Positions 34,320 to 43,265 of a stretch of DNA of 64,000 nucleotides are shown here, piece after piece. The DNA is from Staphylococcus carnosus (GTDB lineage Bacteria > Bacillota > Bacilli > Staphylococcales > Staphylococcaceae), in the NCBI RefSeq assembly GCF_900458435.1, contig NZ_UHCT01000001.1, forward strand, positions 124,001 through 188,000. The letters run 5' to 3'. Within the stretch, counting starts at the first letter, position 1. Every line of letters begins with the position of its first letter. The notes under the pieces are model-generated. The model did not search any database. It was given only the letters and a program-made list of their open reading frames with translations, and was not told the DNA's origin. The position numbers and the translations under genes were made by a program.

Positions 34320-35240
34320 TTGAACTATGAACTGAATGAAAGTATGAAACAAACGCAGAAAGAGTCATATCGTAAAAAACCTTCCTTATGGGGCGCGACG
34401 TTTATTTGTATTGGATTATTTATAGGAGGTCCTATTGTTTTGGGGCTCTTAGTAGCAGTTTTTGTAGTGCCGTTTATTATTTTTACACATAAATCTTTTA
34501 GTGAGTTATTCTTTTCAAATACTATGATGTTTGTTGCTTCTATGCTCGTATTTCCGATATTATTGTTCTTTATTTTATTGATAAATAAAAAACATTACCA
34601 TAAAACATACGAGTCGCTCGGGTTTTATAAAACAGAATGGAAGAAAAAATATGTAATTGGTGCAGGGTTAGGCATTGCTGCAATTGTCATTGTTTATTTA
34701 TGTAATCTTATTTTTCAAGCTGTATCCATTAATATTAATCACGGCTTTAATTTTGGGATATTGATAGCAGTGTTAATTGGTTATATGATTCAAGGCATGA
34801 CAGAAGAAGTCTTATTCCGCGGTTTTATTATGAATATCTTCAGCAGCCAAAAAGGCGTAGTATTCGGTATTATCATGAGTTCTATTTTCTTTGCGATAAT
34901 GCACATAGGCAATCCAGGATCACAATTTCTTGCTATCATCAATACCTTTATTTTCGGTCTCGTATTCGGACTGCTTTTCTATTGGAGCAATAATATTTGG
35001 CTGACAGGTGCAGCACATAGTTTTTGGAACTTTACAATGGGCTCTGTCTTGGACATTCCGGTGAGTGGTCAAAGAGATGTCACTTCCATTTTCAAAACGA
35101 ATGTCTTTAATAGTAAGTCATTCATCAATGGTGGTACTTTTGGTCTTGAAGGCGGTATTATCGTCACAATTTTTGGGATTATCTTATGCATTGTACTTTG
35201 GAAATTATGTCAGAAAAAAGGGCTTATTACTAAAAATTAA
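34320..35240 (+). CDS. CPBP-family intramembrane metalloprotease (Abi/CaaX type)
   Basis: 306-aa protein with about eight membrane helices. The CPBP motifs are MTEEVLFRGFIMNIF (motif 1, EExxxR), FFAIMHIGNPG (motif 2, FxxxH) and the later NIWLTGAAHSFWNF (motif 3). These residues form the intramembrane active site of Rce1-like proteases and bacteriocin-immunity (Abi) proteins. It starts with TTG behind AAAGGAG. It stands alone. Substrate unknown. Confidence 0.87.
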   Translation: MNYELNESMKQTQKESYRKKPSLWGATFICIGLFIGGPIVLGLLVAVFVVPFIIFTHKSFSELFFSNTMMFVASMLVFPILLFFILLINKKHYHKTYESLGFYKTEWKKKYVIGAGLGIAAIVIVYLCNLIFQAVSININHGFNFGILIAVLIGYMIQGMTEEVLFRGFIMNIFSSQKGVVFGIIMSSIFFAIMHIGNPGSQFLAIINTFIFGLVFGLLFYWSNNIWLTGAAHSFWNFTMGSVLDIPVSGQRDVTSIFKTNVFNSKSFINGGTFGLEGGIIVTIFGIILCIVLWKLCQKKGLITKN

Positions 35241-35252
35241 AATAAGCTAAAA

Positions 35253-35290
35253 GAAGCTGGGCACTCCGTAAAAGAAGTACCCAGCTTTTC
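35253..35290. terminator. Shared terminator between CPBP and bacterial-PH genes
   Basis: AGCTGGG (35255-35261) pairs with CCCAGCT (35280-35286), extended by ACT/AGT, with T-rich sequence after it. It would serve both converging genes. Confidence 0.82.
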
Positions 35291-35293
35291 TAA

Positions 35294-35614
35294 TTATTTG
35301 TTTTGAATATAATCCACGAATTGTTCAGCCTCTTCATAATTAAAATCTTTCAGAGTAAACGTTCCAATTTCGAAAGTAATATCTAAAGCTTCTTCAGTTA
35401 ATTTCACATTTTGAATTTCATTATAACCGATATTACGATAATAAAATTCGCCTGCCATATCAACGTTTAAAATTAATCGTTCATTTGTGGCAACGTATGC
35501 GGCTTCAAATATTTTGATCTCACCGTTCATCGGATATGCCATCTTTCCGAGTACTGAACTTTCTATTTGTTCTGTCGGGAATAAGTCATTTGGATTAATT
35601 TTATCTAAAATCAT
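35294..35614 (-). CDS. Bacterial PH-domain (YokE-like) protein
   Basis: 106-aa cytosolic protein. The pattern YVATNERLILNVDMAGEF, the following NIGYNEIQNVKL and GTFTLKDFN match the bacterial PH domain of the YokE/bPH_3 type. There is no membrane segment. The start is set at ATG 35614, nine bases after AAGGTG; an in-frame TTG lies at 35635. It is upstream of and convergent with the CPBP gene, and 68 bases after katA on the same strand. Function unknown. Confidence 0.75.
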   Translation of the reverse strand: MILDKINPNDLFPTEQIESSVLGKMAYPMNGEIKIFEAAYVATNERLILNVDMAGEFYYRNIGYNEIQNVKLTEEALDITFEIGTFTLKDFNYEEAEQFVDYIQNK

Positions 35615-35651
35615 CAGCGACCACACCTTGTTCAATTTATTCTTTATCGAA

Positions 35652-35681
35652 AAAGAAAGGTATGCGGGAAAGCATGCAGAA
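35652..35681 (-). terminator. Possible terminator after katA
   Basis: On the minus strand GCATGC and GCATAC form an imperfect stem around TTTCCC, followed by a CTTTCTTTTT run. The stem is weak, with one mismatch. Confidence 0.45.
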
Positions 35682-35682
35682 A

Positions 35683-37179
35683 TTAATCTGCTGCTTCTAA
35701 GTCCACATCATTAATATCAATGCCTAAAGCTTTTGCTACACCTTTACCATAGTCTGGATCAGCTTTATAGCAATGACGGATATGACGATATTTCACTTCG
35801 TCTGTTGTACCTTCCATTTCATTTGCAGTGTTTGTGAACATACGCTCTTGTTGTTCTGGTGATTGTAAACGGAATAATTTTCCGGGTTGTTCGAAGTAGT
35901 TATCATCGTCTTCGCGGAAGTTATATTCATAAGCTTGACCATCAACAACATCCATTGGCGCACGTTTATATTCAGGTTGGCTTTCCATAGCACCAGTACT
36001 ATTAGGATAATAGTGTGTTTTACCGCCTTGGTTGCCATCTAAGAAACGACCTTGACCATCACGGCTGAATGGGCAAATGTTTTCAACACCTACACCTTGA
36101 GGTTGGTTGACTGGAATTTGCCAGTGGTTCACACCTAAACGATAACGTTGTGCATCGCCATAAGAGAATAAACGACCTTGCAGCATTTTATCAGGTGAGA
36201 AATCAATACCTGGTACAATGTTTGTCGGTGCGAATGCAGCTTGTTCAACATCCATAAAGTAGTTATCAGGGTTACGATTCAATTCAAATTCTCCGACTTC
36301 AATAAGTGGATATTCATCTTTGAACCATACTTTAGTTAAATCGAATGGATTGTCTTTGTGATTGCGTGCTTGTTCTTCTGTCATAACTTGAATGTACATT
36401 TTCCATTTCGGGAAATTGCCTTCTTCAATCGCATTAAATAAATCACGTTGAGATGATTCGCGGTCTTTTGCGATTACTTGTTCAGCTTCTTCAGCACTAT
36501 AATTTTCAATACCTTGTTGTGTACGGAAATGGAATTTTACCCAAACACGTTCGTTTTGATCATTTACTAAAGAATAAGTATGGGAACCGAATCCATGCAT
36601 ATGTCTGAAACCTCTAGGAATACCACGGTCTGTCATTAAAATTGTAACTTGATGCAATGCTTCAGGTAATGAAGTCCAGAAGTCCCAGTTATTTTGTGCA
36701 CTACGCATGTTTGTACGTGGATCACGTTTAACGGCATGGTTTAAACTCGCGAACAATTTAGGATCACGGAAGAAGAAGACAGGCGTATTATTGCCGACTA
36801 AGTCCCAGTTACCTTGGTCTGTATAGAACTTTAATGCGAATCCGCGGATATCACGTTCAGCATCTGCGGCACCTCGTTCACCTGCAACTGTAGAGAAACG
36901 TGCAAACATTGGTGTTTGTTTACCGACTTCAGAGAAAATACTTGCGACAGAGTATTCTGTGATATCGTTTGTTACTGTGAATGTACCGAATGCACCTGAA
37001 CCTTTCGCATGCATACGACGTTCTGGAATTACTTCGCGATCAAAATGTGCTAATTGTTCCAACAAATATACATCTTGCATTAAGACAGGCCCACGAGGTC
37101 CTGCAGTCATTGAATTCTCACGATCACCGACTGGACGACCGAATAAACCTGTTAACTTCGATTCATCTTTTTTACTCAT
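35683..37179 (-). CDS. katA: Catalase KatA
   Basis: 498-aa monofunctional haem catalase that removes hydrogen peroxide. The distal catalytic His is in [13 protein letters not shown], the NADPH/haem region in [17 protein letters not shown], and the proximal Tyr ligand in [15 protein letters not shown]. Length is standard for clade-3 catalases. ATG 37179 has GGGAAG upstream; GTG 37188 is an alternative. A PerR-box-like sequence lies just upstream, as expected for staphylococcal katA. Confidence 0.96.
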   Translation of the reverse strand: MSKKDESKLTGLFGRPVGDRENSMTAGPRGPVLMQDVYLLEQLAHFDREVIPERRMHAKGSGAFGTFTVTNDITEYSVASIFSEVGKQTPMFARFSTVAGERGAADAERDIRGFALKFYTDQGNWDLVGNNTPVFFFRDPKLFASLNHAVKRDPRTNMRSAQNNWDFWTSLPEALHQVTILMTDRGIPRGFRHMHGFGSHTYSLVNDQNERVWVKFHFRTQQGIENYSAEEAEQVIAKDRESSQRDLFNAIEEGNFPKWKMYIQVMTEEQARNHKDNPFDLTKVWFKDEYPLIEVGEFELNRNPDNYFMDVEQAAFAPTNIVPGIDFSPDKMLQGRLFSYGDAQRYRLGVNHWQIPVNQPQGVGVENICPFSRDGQGRFLDGNQGGKTHYYPNSTGAMESQPEYKRAPMDVVDGQAYEYNFREDDDNYFEQPGKLFRLQSPEQQERMFTNTANEMEGTTDEVKYRHIRHCYKADPDYGKGVAKALGIDINDVDLEAAD

Positions 37180-37197
37180 ATCGAACACTTCCCTTAT

Positions 37198-37212
37198 TTA
37201 GAATAATTATAA
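37198..37212. promoter_or_regulatory. PerR box upstream of katA
   Basis: TTAGAATAATTATAA differs at one base from the 7-1-7 PerR consensus TTATAATNATTATAA. It lies 19 bases before the katA start. PerR would repress katA and release it under peroxide stress. Confidence 0.75.
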
Positions 37213-37340
37213 TTAAATACTACCATATCTATTTAACGGAACATAATTAAATGTACTTAATATTTCGGAAATTATTAATTGCTGATTTGTAAAGCGTCTT
37301 TTAAATAACTAAACAAATTATTTCAAAAATGACTTCATGA

Positions 37341-37371
37341 AAAAAGACGGAAAGCATTTGCTTTCCGTCTT
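37341..37371. terminator. Terminator after the butanediol-type dehydrogenase
   Basis: AAGACGGAAAGC (37344-37355) and GCTTTCCGTCTT (37360-37371) are exact inverted repeats around ATTT. On the minus strand a run of T follows, so it ends the gene at 37403-38455. Confidence 0.9.
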
Positions 37372-37402
37372 CATTCAATCATCTCACTTAATATGAGTTT
37401 AA

Positions 37403-38455
37403 TTAGACTTGATCACCGTTTAATTCAACTAAGATTTTCGCTTGAGATTTATCGCTAACTAATTTTTCGAATCCAGCTTCAACGATATCTTCTAATACGA
37501 TTTCATCTGTTATTACAGGTTTAACATTTAAGTTGCCTTCGCTGATTAAATCAATTGTTTGTTGGAATGTTGTTGGTGTATATGCAATTGTAGAAGTCAG
37601 TTTCACACCTGTATTTGTCAATTGCATAGGATCAAACTGAATAGGGTGACTGAAAATAGAAACAATTACTACAGTACCGCGAGGACGCGTAATATCAATA
37701 GATTGTGCTAAAGTCGCAGCCACACCTGCAACTTCAAATGTCACATCTACACCATTTTCAGTGTGCTCATTAATGAAGTCAACAGGGTCTACCTCACCTG
37801 AGTTCACTACATACGTAGCTCCTACTTCTTTTGCTTTTTCTAAACGTTCATCTGATAAATCAAATGCAAAGATTTTACTTGCCCCTGCTGCTTTTGCGGC
37901 AATAATATTTAACAATCCGATTGGACCAGCACCGATTACAGCAACTGTATCTCCAAACAGTACTTCGCCTTCTTTGATCGCTTGAACTGCTACTGCAGTC
38001 GGTTCAACTAATGCGCCTTCTTTTGCGGATACGTTATCGGGTAAATGGTATACATTTCCTTCTGGTGCATTTGCATAGTGCGCAAAGCCGCCATCTGCAC
38101 CTAATCCGATAAATGAATATCCATCATAAAGGTCAATGTTTTCTTCTTTTTCTTGTTTAGAAACTGTAGGGTTCACTACTACACGGTCACCTTTTTTATA
38201 AGCTGTTACAGCACTTCCTACTTCGTCTACTACACCTGAGAATTCATGACCTAGTGTAACTGGAGCTTTTTGGCCTAGAAGTGGATCGGGTTCATCTGTC
38301 GCAATAAAAACAGGCCCTTCTAAATATTCATGTAAATCTGTTCCGCAAATTCCTGTCCAAGAGACTTTCACACGGACTTCATTATCTTTTAACGGCTTAC
38401 TTTCACGTTCCTCAACACGTACATCCTTTTGACCATACCAAACTGCTGCTTTCAT
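37403..38455 (-). CDS. Zinc-dependent (R,R)-2,3-butanediol-type dehydrogenase
   Basis: 350-aa medium-chain zinc alcohol dehydrogenase. It shows GICGTDLHEYLEGP (catalytic-zinc Cys), TLGHEFSGVVDEVG (His-Glu), NPTVSK where related enzymes carry the structural zinc Cys cluster, and the NAD motif VIGAGPIGLLNI. The structural-zinc loop lacks the usual four Cys. Overall it is closest to bacterial (R,R)-butanediol dehydrogenases, which interconvert acetoin and 2,3-butanediol. It is monocistronic. An inverted repeat AACCG/CGGTT lies upstream around 38485-38503. Confidence 0.85.
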   Translation of the reverse strand: MKAAVWYGQKDVRVEERESKPLKDNEVRVKVSWTGICGTDLHEYLEGPVFIATDEPDPLLGQKAPVTLGHEFSGVVDEVGSAVTAYKKGDRVVVNPTVSKQEKEENIDLYDGYSFIGLGADGGFAHYANAPEGNVYHLPDNVSAKEGALVEPTAVAVQAIKEGEVLFGDTVAVIGAGPIGLLNIIAAKAAGASKIFAFDLSDERLEKAKEVGATYVVNSGEVDPVDFINEHTENGVDVTFEVAGVAATLAQSIDITRPRGTVVIVSIFSHPIQFDPMQLTNTGVKLTSTIAYTPTTFQQTIDLISEGNLNVKPVITDEIVLEDIVEAGFEKLVSDKSQAKILVELNGDQV

Positions 38456-38834
38456 AAAATAATCGCTCCTTCTTTGATCGTACCAACCGGAAACATTCGG
38501 TTAGAACTGTTGTTTTAAATCTTAATGCTTGGTAACACACACTTGCAATTTGTAACACTTAATAATATTTGGATGAAATGTCTTTCTTCTCTTTTATTAT
38601 ACCTTTTATTTATGTAATGAACAATGTTTTATATATTTAATAATAAAATAAGAGTTTTTGTAGATGGGTGTAAACTAAAATTGTTGTGAAGTATAAAAAA
38701 TTTAATTGAGGGGATAAATAGTGACACTCTAATCTGCTTTAATTAAGGTTATTGAAAAAGTTGTATAAAATTTAAAAAAAGATAAGAATTTATTCTTAAT
38801 AAAAAAACGACAAAGGAAAGTTTGAAAAATATAA
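38456..38834. other. Intergenic region upstream of the butanediol-type dehydrogenase
   Basis: About 380 bases with no intact gene. The part next to the dehydrogenase holds its ribosome site and an AACCG-N8-CGGTT repeat. The part near 38700-38830 leads into a decayed Clp-ATPase gene but shows no recognisable protein in any frame. Confidence 0.4.
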
Positions 38835-38975
38835 CAGTGCATTACAAAATTGATTGAAGACAATCTCACAGACAAGATATTAAGTGGTGAACTCGAAGAA
38901 GGCGGCACAATTTTTATTGATGTGGATAATGAAAATGAGATAACTATCACAGTATCTGACCAAAATGATAAATAA
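38835..38975 (+). pseudogene. Remnant C-terminus of a Clp/HSP100 ATPase
   Basis: Only about 46 codons remain. They read ...KLIEDNLTDKILSGELEEG, then an acidic beta-strand tail ending ITVSDQNDK and a stop at 38975. I-E-D-x-L-x-D-K-x-L-x-G-E is the hallmark of the extreme C-terminus of ClpB/ClpC/ClpL proteins. There is no start codon in frame after the stop at 38832-38834. A good terminator directly follows, as it would for a real gene end. The rest of the gene has been deleted or has decayed. Confidence 0.7.
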
Positions 38976-38990
38976 ATATATATGATATGA

Positions 38991-39019
38991 CTGACAACTC
39001 GGAAGTTGTCAGTTTTTTT
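38991..39019 (+). terminator. Terminator after the Clp remnant
   Basis: CTGACAACT (38991-38999) and AGTTGTCAG (39004-39012) are exact inverted repeats, followed by seven T residues. Confidence 0.9.
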
Positions 39020-39115
39020 AATTCTTATTTACATTTTCTCTATATAAAAAGGTAATATAACTATATATAGATTAGAGAGACAGTGGTGATGATAGATAAT
39101 TTAGGAGGGGAAAAT

Positions 39116-40219
39116 ATGGGACAAACATTAGAGCTACTTGAAACATTGATACAATTCGAAGGTTCGAACTTAGGAAACGCAAACGACACGATTGATTTTT
39201 GTAAAGAATGGTTGGAAAGTAATGGTTTGCATCCAGAAATAATTACAAACCAAGGGTACAAAATGTTGGTGTGTACAGTCGGCAATGGCAAGAACAGACT
39301 TATTTTTAACGGACATGTTGATGTGGTTAGCGGTCAGCCAGAACAATTCGAACCCAAAATTAAAGGTGACAAAATTTATGGACGCGGGTCAGTAGATATG
39401 AAAGCAGGCGTCAGTGCGATGATGAATGCTGTTTCAGAATTGCAGAACAAGGATTTAGGTGAGACCTCAGTACAGCTTCAACTTGTAACAGATGAAGAAA
39501 TCGGAGGTATCTATTGTTCATCTTACCTTACAGATCATGGTTATCTTGGTGATTTTGTTATCTGTGGTGAACCTACGCAACTCGGTATTGGATATAAAGC
39601 AAAAGGTATTTTACAAGCAGATCTTCATTTCACAGGAAAAGCTGCACATGGCAGTCGTCCATGGGAAGGTGAAAATGCGATTGTGAAAGCATATAAAGCA
39701 TACGAAGCTATCTTAGACTTGCCATTTGCTAAAGAGTCAGATGATCTTTACGATGGTCCTTCTATTAACCTGGCACAAATTAAAGGTGGCGAAGCTTATA
39801 ATGTTGTTCCGGATGCATGTGAAATGTCTATTGATATTCGCTACCTCCCTAAACAGTCTAAAGAATCAATTTTAAAAGAAATTCAAAGTGTGACTGATGC
39901 AGATATAGAAATACACCACGCTTCAATTCCAGTAGATAATGATATCAATGACCCTCATATCCAATTATTGTTAAGCAGTATTGAACAAACAACAGGCGAA
40001 CCGCCCCCTAAAGTATTTGGTCAACATGGATATGCTGATACAGGTTATTTCATGAAGCATGGTGTACCTGCAATAGAATTTGGTCCATCAGGTGCGAATT
40101 GGCACGGTGATGATGAATATGCTGATATTCAATCAGTAGATACGTATAAAGATATACTAGTTGATTTCGCACAAAGATTCTCTGATGGTGATACGACTTT
40201 TGCTAGAGAAATGGAGTAG
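39116..40219 (+). CDS. M20 family metallo-amidohydrolase, second copy
   Basis: 367-aa ArgE/DapE-type enzyme, closely similar along its length to the one at 9633-10712. Metal and catalytic residues are all present: FNGHVDVV, GRGSVDMKAG, DEEIGG, GEPT, and GANWHGDDEYA. The dimerisation domain has KAAHGSRPWEGENAI. ATG 39116 is preceded by TTTAGGAGGGG; an in-frame ATG at 39083 would lie before that site. It stands alone after the Clp remnant. Substrate unknown; the pair may have diverged in substrate. Confidence 0.86.
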   Translation: MGQTLELLETLIQFEGSNLGNANDTIDFCKEWLESNGLHPEIITNQGYKMLVCTVGNGKNRLIFNGHVDVVSGQPEQFEPKIKGDKIYGRGSVDMKAGVSAMMNAVSELQNKDLGETSVQLQLVTDEEIGGIYCSSYLTDHGYLGDFVICGEPTQLGIGYKAKGILQADLHFTGKAAHGSRPWEGENAIVKAYKAYEAILDLPFAKESDDLYDGPSINLAQIKGGEAYNVVPDACEMSIDIRYLPKQSKESILKEIQSVTDADIEIHHASIPVDNDINDPHIQLLLSSIEQTTGEPPPKVFGQHGYADTGYFMKHGVPAIEFGPSGANWHGDDEYADIQSVDTYKDILVDFAQRFSDGDTTFAREME

Positions 40220-40247
40220 GGGAGAAGCCCATAAGTAAAGATAATAT

Positions 40248-40290
40248 AAAAAGCATGCGTATCCTTCAACGTAGGAAACGCATGCTTTTT
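40248..40290 (+). terminator. Terminator after the second M20 gene
   Basis: AAAAAGCATGCGT (40248-40260) pairs exactly with ACGCATGCTTTTT (40278-40290). Confidence 0.9.
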
Positions 40291-40299
40291 AACACGTCT

Positions 40300-40334
40300 G
40301 TCACTCTAACTTCAGACAAACTTCAGTCTTACCT
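40300..40334 (-). repeat. Interspersed short repeat, copy 2
   Basis: On the minus strand it reads GGTAAGACTGAAG, then TTTGTCTGAAGTTAGAGTGA. It shares AAGACTGAAG and GTTTGTCTGAAGT with the copy at 14021-14050. It sits immediately after the stop of the hydrolase gene. Confidence 0.5.
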
Positions 40335-41273
40335 CTATTTATACTTTTTAACAAACTGATTAATCGCTTCAACCAATTGATCAAGTGCCGGTTGTTCTAC
40401 AGGATAGTGACCGCCATTTGTTAAATCTACAATTTCATGGTCCGCTTTCTTCAAACCTGAAAGTACAGGGATGCTTAAAAATTTAGGAGTCCAACGATCT
40501 AAACTTGGTTGTGTCAGCAATAAAGGGCAAGTATCGAATTCTTCCGGTTCCATAGCTGGTTGATAATTGCCATATGAATCTAAGAAAGTCATTGTAGCTA
40601 AATTACCAGCTGACGTTTTATCATGCAGCATGACTTGTAAAACATCATCATTGTTTACTAGAGTATACATCTTAGAGGCTACTTTCATCGGAATTTTAAT
40701 ACCGCCTAATCCGATTTTACGCATTACCCCAGCAGCCGGAATGCCGACACGGCTCATAAAGATGTCATGGGCTGTTTCATCTCGTACCATTTGTTTTCTT
40801 TGATCTAAGAATGTCATGCCAATAATGCCTTTTACTTTTTTGTTTTTAGCAGCAACATGATACGTTTCCATACCACCTGCACTTAGTCCGTATAAGAAAA
40901 TAGGGCGATTATCTTTTTGGCTTTCTTCATCAATGTAGTCTGATGCTAGATTCACCCAGTCATCGTACGTAACTACTGTCCCTTTTTTAACTTGGGTCAT
41001 ACCATAAGTCGGCATATCAATTGCGATCGTTTCATAACCTAATTTAGATAAAGGACCACCGGCGATTAAAGAGAGTTGTCGTCCGTTTGTACCAACACCA
41101 TGTAATAAAATGATTTTAGCATCCGCATTTTTATTACGGAACGTATCTAAATGTGCACGGTGTCCTTTCCAATTCCACCATTCTTCTTCAGGTTTGTAGT
41201 TTTCGTTAAAGTGAAATTTTTCAGGTAAATGTGCTTCGATTGCTTTCCATGCTTTTTGATTTGTATAAGCCAT
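40335..41273 (-). CDS. Alpha/beta hydrolase
   Basis: 312-aa serine hydrolase. The oxyanion region is LLHGVGTNGRQ (about residue 58), the nucleophile elbow is YGLSAGGME (about 147), the acid is probably the Asp in SLDRWTPKF, and the His is in TNGGHYPVE near the end. There is no signal peptide. It is the last gene of an ArsR / old-yellow-enzyme / hydrolase operon. GGAG precedes two consecutive ATGs (41276, 41273); spacing favours the second. Substrate unknown; an ester or lactone is plausible. Confidence 0.82.
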   Translation of the reverse strand: MAYTNQKAWKAIEAHLPEKFHFNENYKPEEEWWNWKGHRAHLDTFRNKNADAKIILLHGVGTNGRQLSLIAGGPLSKLGYETIAIDMPTYGMTQVKKGTVVTYDDWVNLASDYIDEESQKDNRPIFLYGLSAGGMETYHVAAKNKKVKGIIGMTFLDQRKQMVRDETAHDIFMSRVGIPAAGVMRKIGLGGIKIPMKVASKMYTLVNNDDVLQVMLHDKTSAGNLATMTFLDSYGNYQPAMEPEEFDTCPLLLTQPSLDRWTPKFLSIPVLSGLKKADHEIVDLTNGGHYPVEQPALDQLVEAINQFVKKYK

Positions 41274-41318
41274 CATTAACTCCTCGCTTTTTGATGTGGT
41301 TTTGTCTTGGTGTCTTTG

Positions 41319-42551
41319 TTATCCTCTTCTTTGCGTGAAAGCAGTTGTGCCATTTTTCTTAATACTATTCCATAAACCTTTCCATACGCTCAAATGCATA
41401 TCAGGTTGTTTGCCATGTGCCATTAAATCAAATTGTTTTTCATACCAGCTTAGTTCAAGTACAGAAGACAATTTTTTATCTAGTGCTTTTATTCCAGTAG
41501 TAATCTTAGGTAATTCAATCGTTTCATAAGTACCATTTAATATTTGGTTTGGCAGGTCAGGATCTACTGCGAAGGGTTTTGCAATGCCGACCATATCAAT
41601 AGAACCGCCTTCAAGAGCATCTTCCATACCTTCAGCAGAGCGGAAACCACCAGTAACGACAATAGGTGCTTTGACTAATTTACGTGCTTTATCAGCATAA
41701 TCTAAGAAATAAGCTTCACGTTTTTTAGAACTTTCGCGTACGTTGCTACCTTCAAACATGACAGGATTTTCATAGTTGCCGCCTGAAATTTCTATCAAAT
41801 CAATACCTGCTTTATCGATAGCTTCTAACACTTGCATTGATTCTTCTTCAGTAAATCCGCCGCGTTGGAAGTCTGCAGAATTTAATTTAATCGCAATAGG
41901 GAAATTTTCTCCAACTTGGCGACGCATTTCACGATACACTTCCATCAAGAAGCGCATACGATTTTCTGCATTGCCTCCCCATTGATCATTACGTTGGTTA
42001 TGATGCGGAGATAAAAATTGATTGATTAAATAACCGTGTGCTGCGTGAATTTGTACGCCTGTGAATCCTGCTTTTTTCGCAATACGAGCAGTATTGCCAA
42101 ACCGTTTAATTAAATCTAAAATTTCTTCTTCTGTTAACGCACGTGGTGGGTTGAATGCCCCTTCAATTCCACCTGATAATGGGATAGCACTTGGTGCTAC
42201 CGGTTGTTTGGATAGACTTTTTGGAGATTGTTTGCCTGGATGATTAATCTGCATCCATAGTTCTGTATTTACTTGTGTTCCAGCTTGTGCCCACCGTTTC
42301 AACATTGGTAAATCACGCTCATCTTCAATAACGATGTTGCCAGGTTCGCCTAATGCATTACGGTCAATCATGACATTCCCTGTCATCAATAAGCCAGCAC
42401 CGCCTCGAGACCAGCGACGATATAAATTTACAATACTCACTGTAGGACTGTTATGACTATCTCCTAATGTTTCGCTCATAGATGCTTTGTAAAAACGATT
42501 TTTAGTTGTGAAATTCGGTTGTTCTAATTTTGTACCTAATAAATTTGTCAT
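41319..42551 (-). CDS. Old-yellow-enzyme NADH:flavin oxidoreductase
   Basis: 410-aa FMN-dependent ene-reductase-type enzyme. KNRFYKASMSETLGD binds FMN. HAAHGYLINQFLSPHHNQRNDQWGG is the strongly conserved active-site and barrel segment. PIVVTGGFRS binds the phosphate. It has no C-terminal FeS/FAD domain, unlike 2,4-dienoyl-CoA reductases. It begins one base after the ArsR stop, behind GGAG, so the regulator and enzyme are cotranscribed. It probably reduces electrophilic alkenes or nitro compounds and is derepressed by such a signal. Confidence 0.88.
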   Translation of the reverse strand: MTNLLGTKLEQPNFTTKNRFYKASMSETLGDSHNSPTVSIVNLYRRWSRGGAGLLMTGNVMIDRNALGEPGNIVIEDERDLPMLKRWAQAGTQVNTELWMQINHPGKQSPKSLSKQPVAPSAIPLSGGIEGAFNPPRALTEEEILDLIKRFGNTARIAKKAGFTGVQIHAAHGYLINQFLSPHHNQRNDQWGGNAENRMRFLMEVYREMRRQVGENFPIAIKLNSADFQRGGFTEEESMQVLEAIDKAGIDLIEISGGNYENPVMFEGSNVRESSKKREAYFLDYADKARKLVKAPIVVTGGFRSAEGMEDALEGGSIDMVGIAKPFAVDPDLPNQILNGTYETIELPKITTGIKALDKKLSSVLELSWYEKQFDLMAHGKQPDMHLSVWKGLWNSIKKNGTTAFTQRRG

Positions 42552-42552
42552 A

Positions 42553-42915
42553 TTAAAACGCTCCTTCTTCACGTGGTTCATAATATTCTTCAATATAATC
42601 ATTCATGTGATTAATTAGTTTTTGTAAAGATTTGATACTCGTATTTTCAGGGTTAATGGAATAAAAATTCATTGTGCCGACTTTTTCTACTGTTACAACA
42701 TTAGCTTCTTTTAATACGCGTAAGTGATAAGAAACAGCTGGGCGAGATAAATGTGTCTTCTCTGTAATTTCACCAACACGCATTCCTTCATTGCAGCCGA
42801 TTTCTATTAGTGCCATCATAATTGCTTGGCGTGTTGCATCACCAATCGCAATTAATACATCCTGACATTCTTGAAACTCATTTGTTAGTTTTTGTAATCC
42901 TTCAGGATTTTTCAT
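42553..42915 (-). CDS. ArsR-family winged-helix repressor
   Basis: 120-aa ArsR/SmtB-type regulator. The DNA-binding helices are in MRVGEITEKTHLSRPAVSYHLRVLKEANVV. The family's metal-binding ELCVCDL motif is absent: the helix reads EIGCNEGMRVGEI, with one Cys. It may therefore sense an organic or redox signal through Cys rather than a metal. It heads the operon with the flavin oxidoreductase. Upstream, TTCAA/TTGAA repeats at about 42938-42961 are a possible operator. Confidence 0.85.
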   Translation of the reverse strand: MKNPEGLQKLTNEFQECQDVLIAIGDATRQAIMMALIEIGCNEGMRVGEITEKTHLSRPAVSYHLRVLKEANVVTVEKVGTMNFYSINPENTSIKSLQKLINHMNDYIEEYYEPREEGAF

Positions 42916-43265
42916 TAAAACTCCTCCGTTCGTTCAAAGAATTAAACCATTGAACAATTGAACTATAACACGATTACATCCTTTATACACATTGAGAAAG
43001 CAAACGTAGACGTTTAAATTTTGAATAAGATAATAAGATGAGTAGTTCGATTTAGGAAAAATGAAATGATTATATAGAAAATAAGTGGTAGTGACACAAA
43101 GAAATATTAATTTTAACTACTACCATAATTTGATTTAGCATCCAAATGTGAATTAAATAGTTTAAAGTTACTAATAGAGATTTTTATCTTAAATAACTAT
43201 ATAGCCTTATCATTATTTTCAACCAATAATTTTATATTATGATACAAAAAGTAGGAGTTGAATAA
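42916..43265. other. Divergent intergenic region between ArsR and lipoprotein genes
   Basis: About 350 bases with no gene. Next to arsR, TTCAA (42940-42944) and TTGAA (42957-42961) form an inverted repeat suitable for an ArsR operator. Upstream of the lipoprotein there is AT-rich sequence with a possible -10 box (TATTAT near 43233) and the ribosome site GTAGGAG. Confidence 0.4.

Noticed and set aside
38680..38700. TTGTGAAG as a Rex half-site upstream of the butanediol-type dehydrogenase
   Set aside because: Only one half is present and it lies over 200 bases from the gene start.
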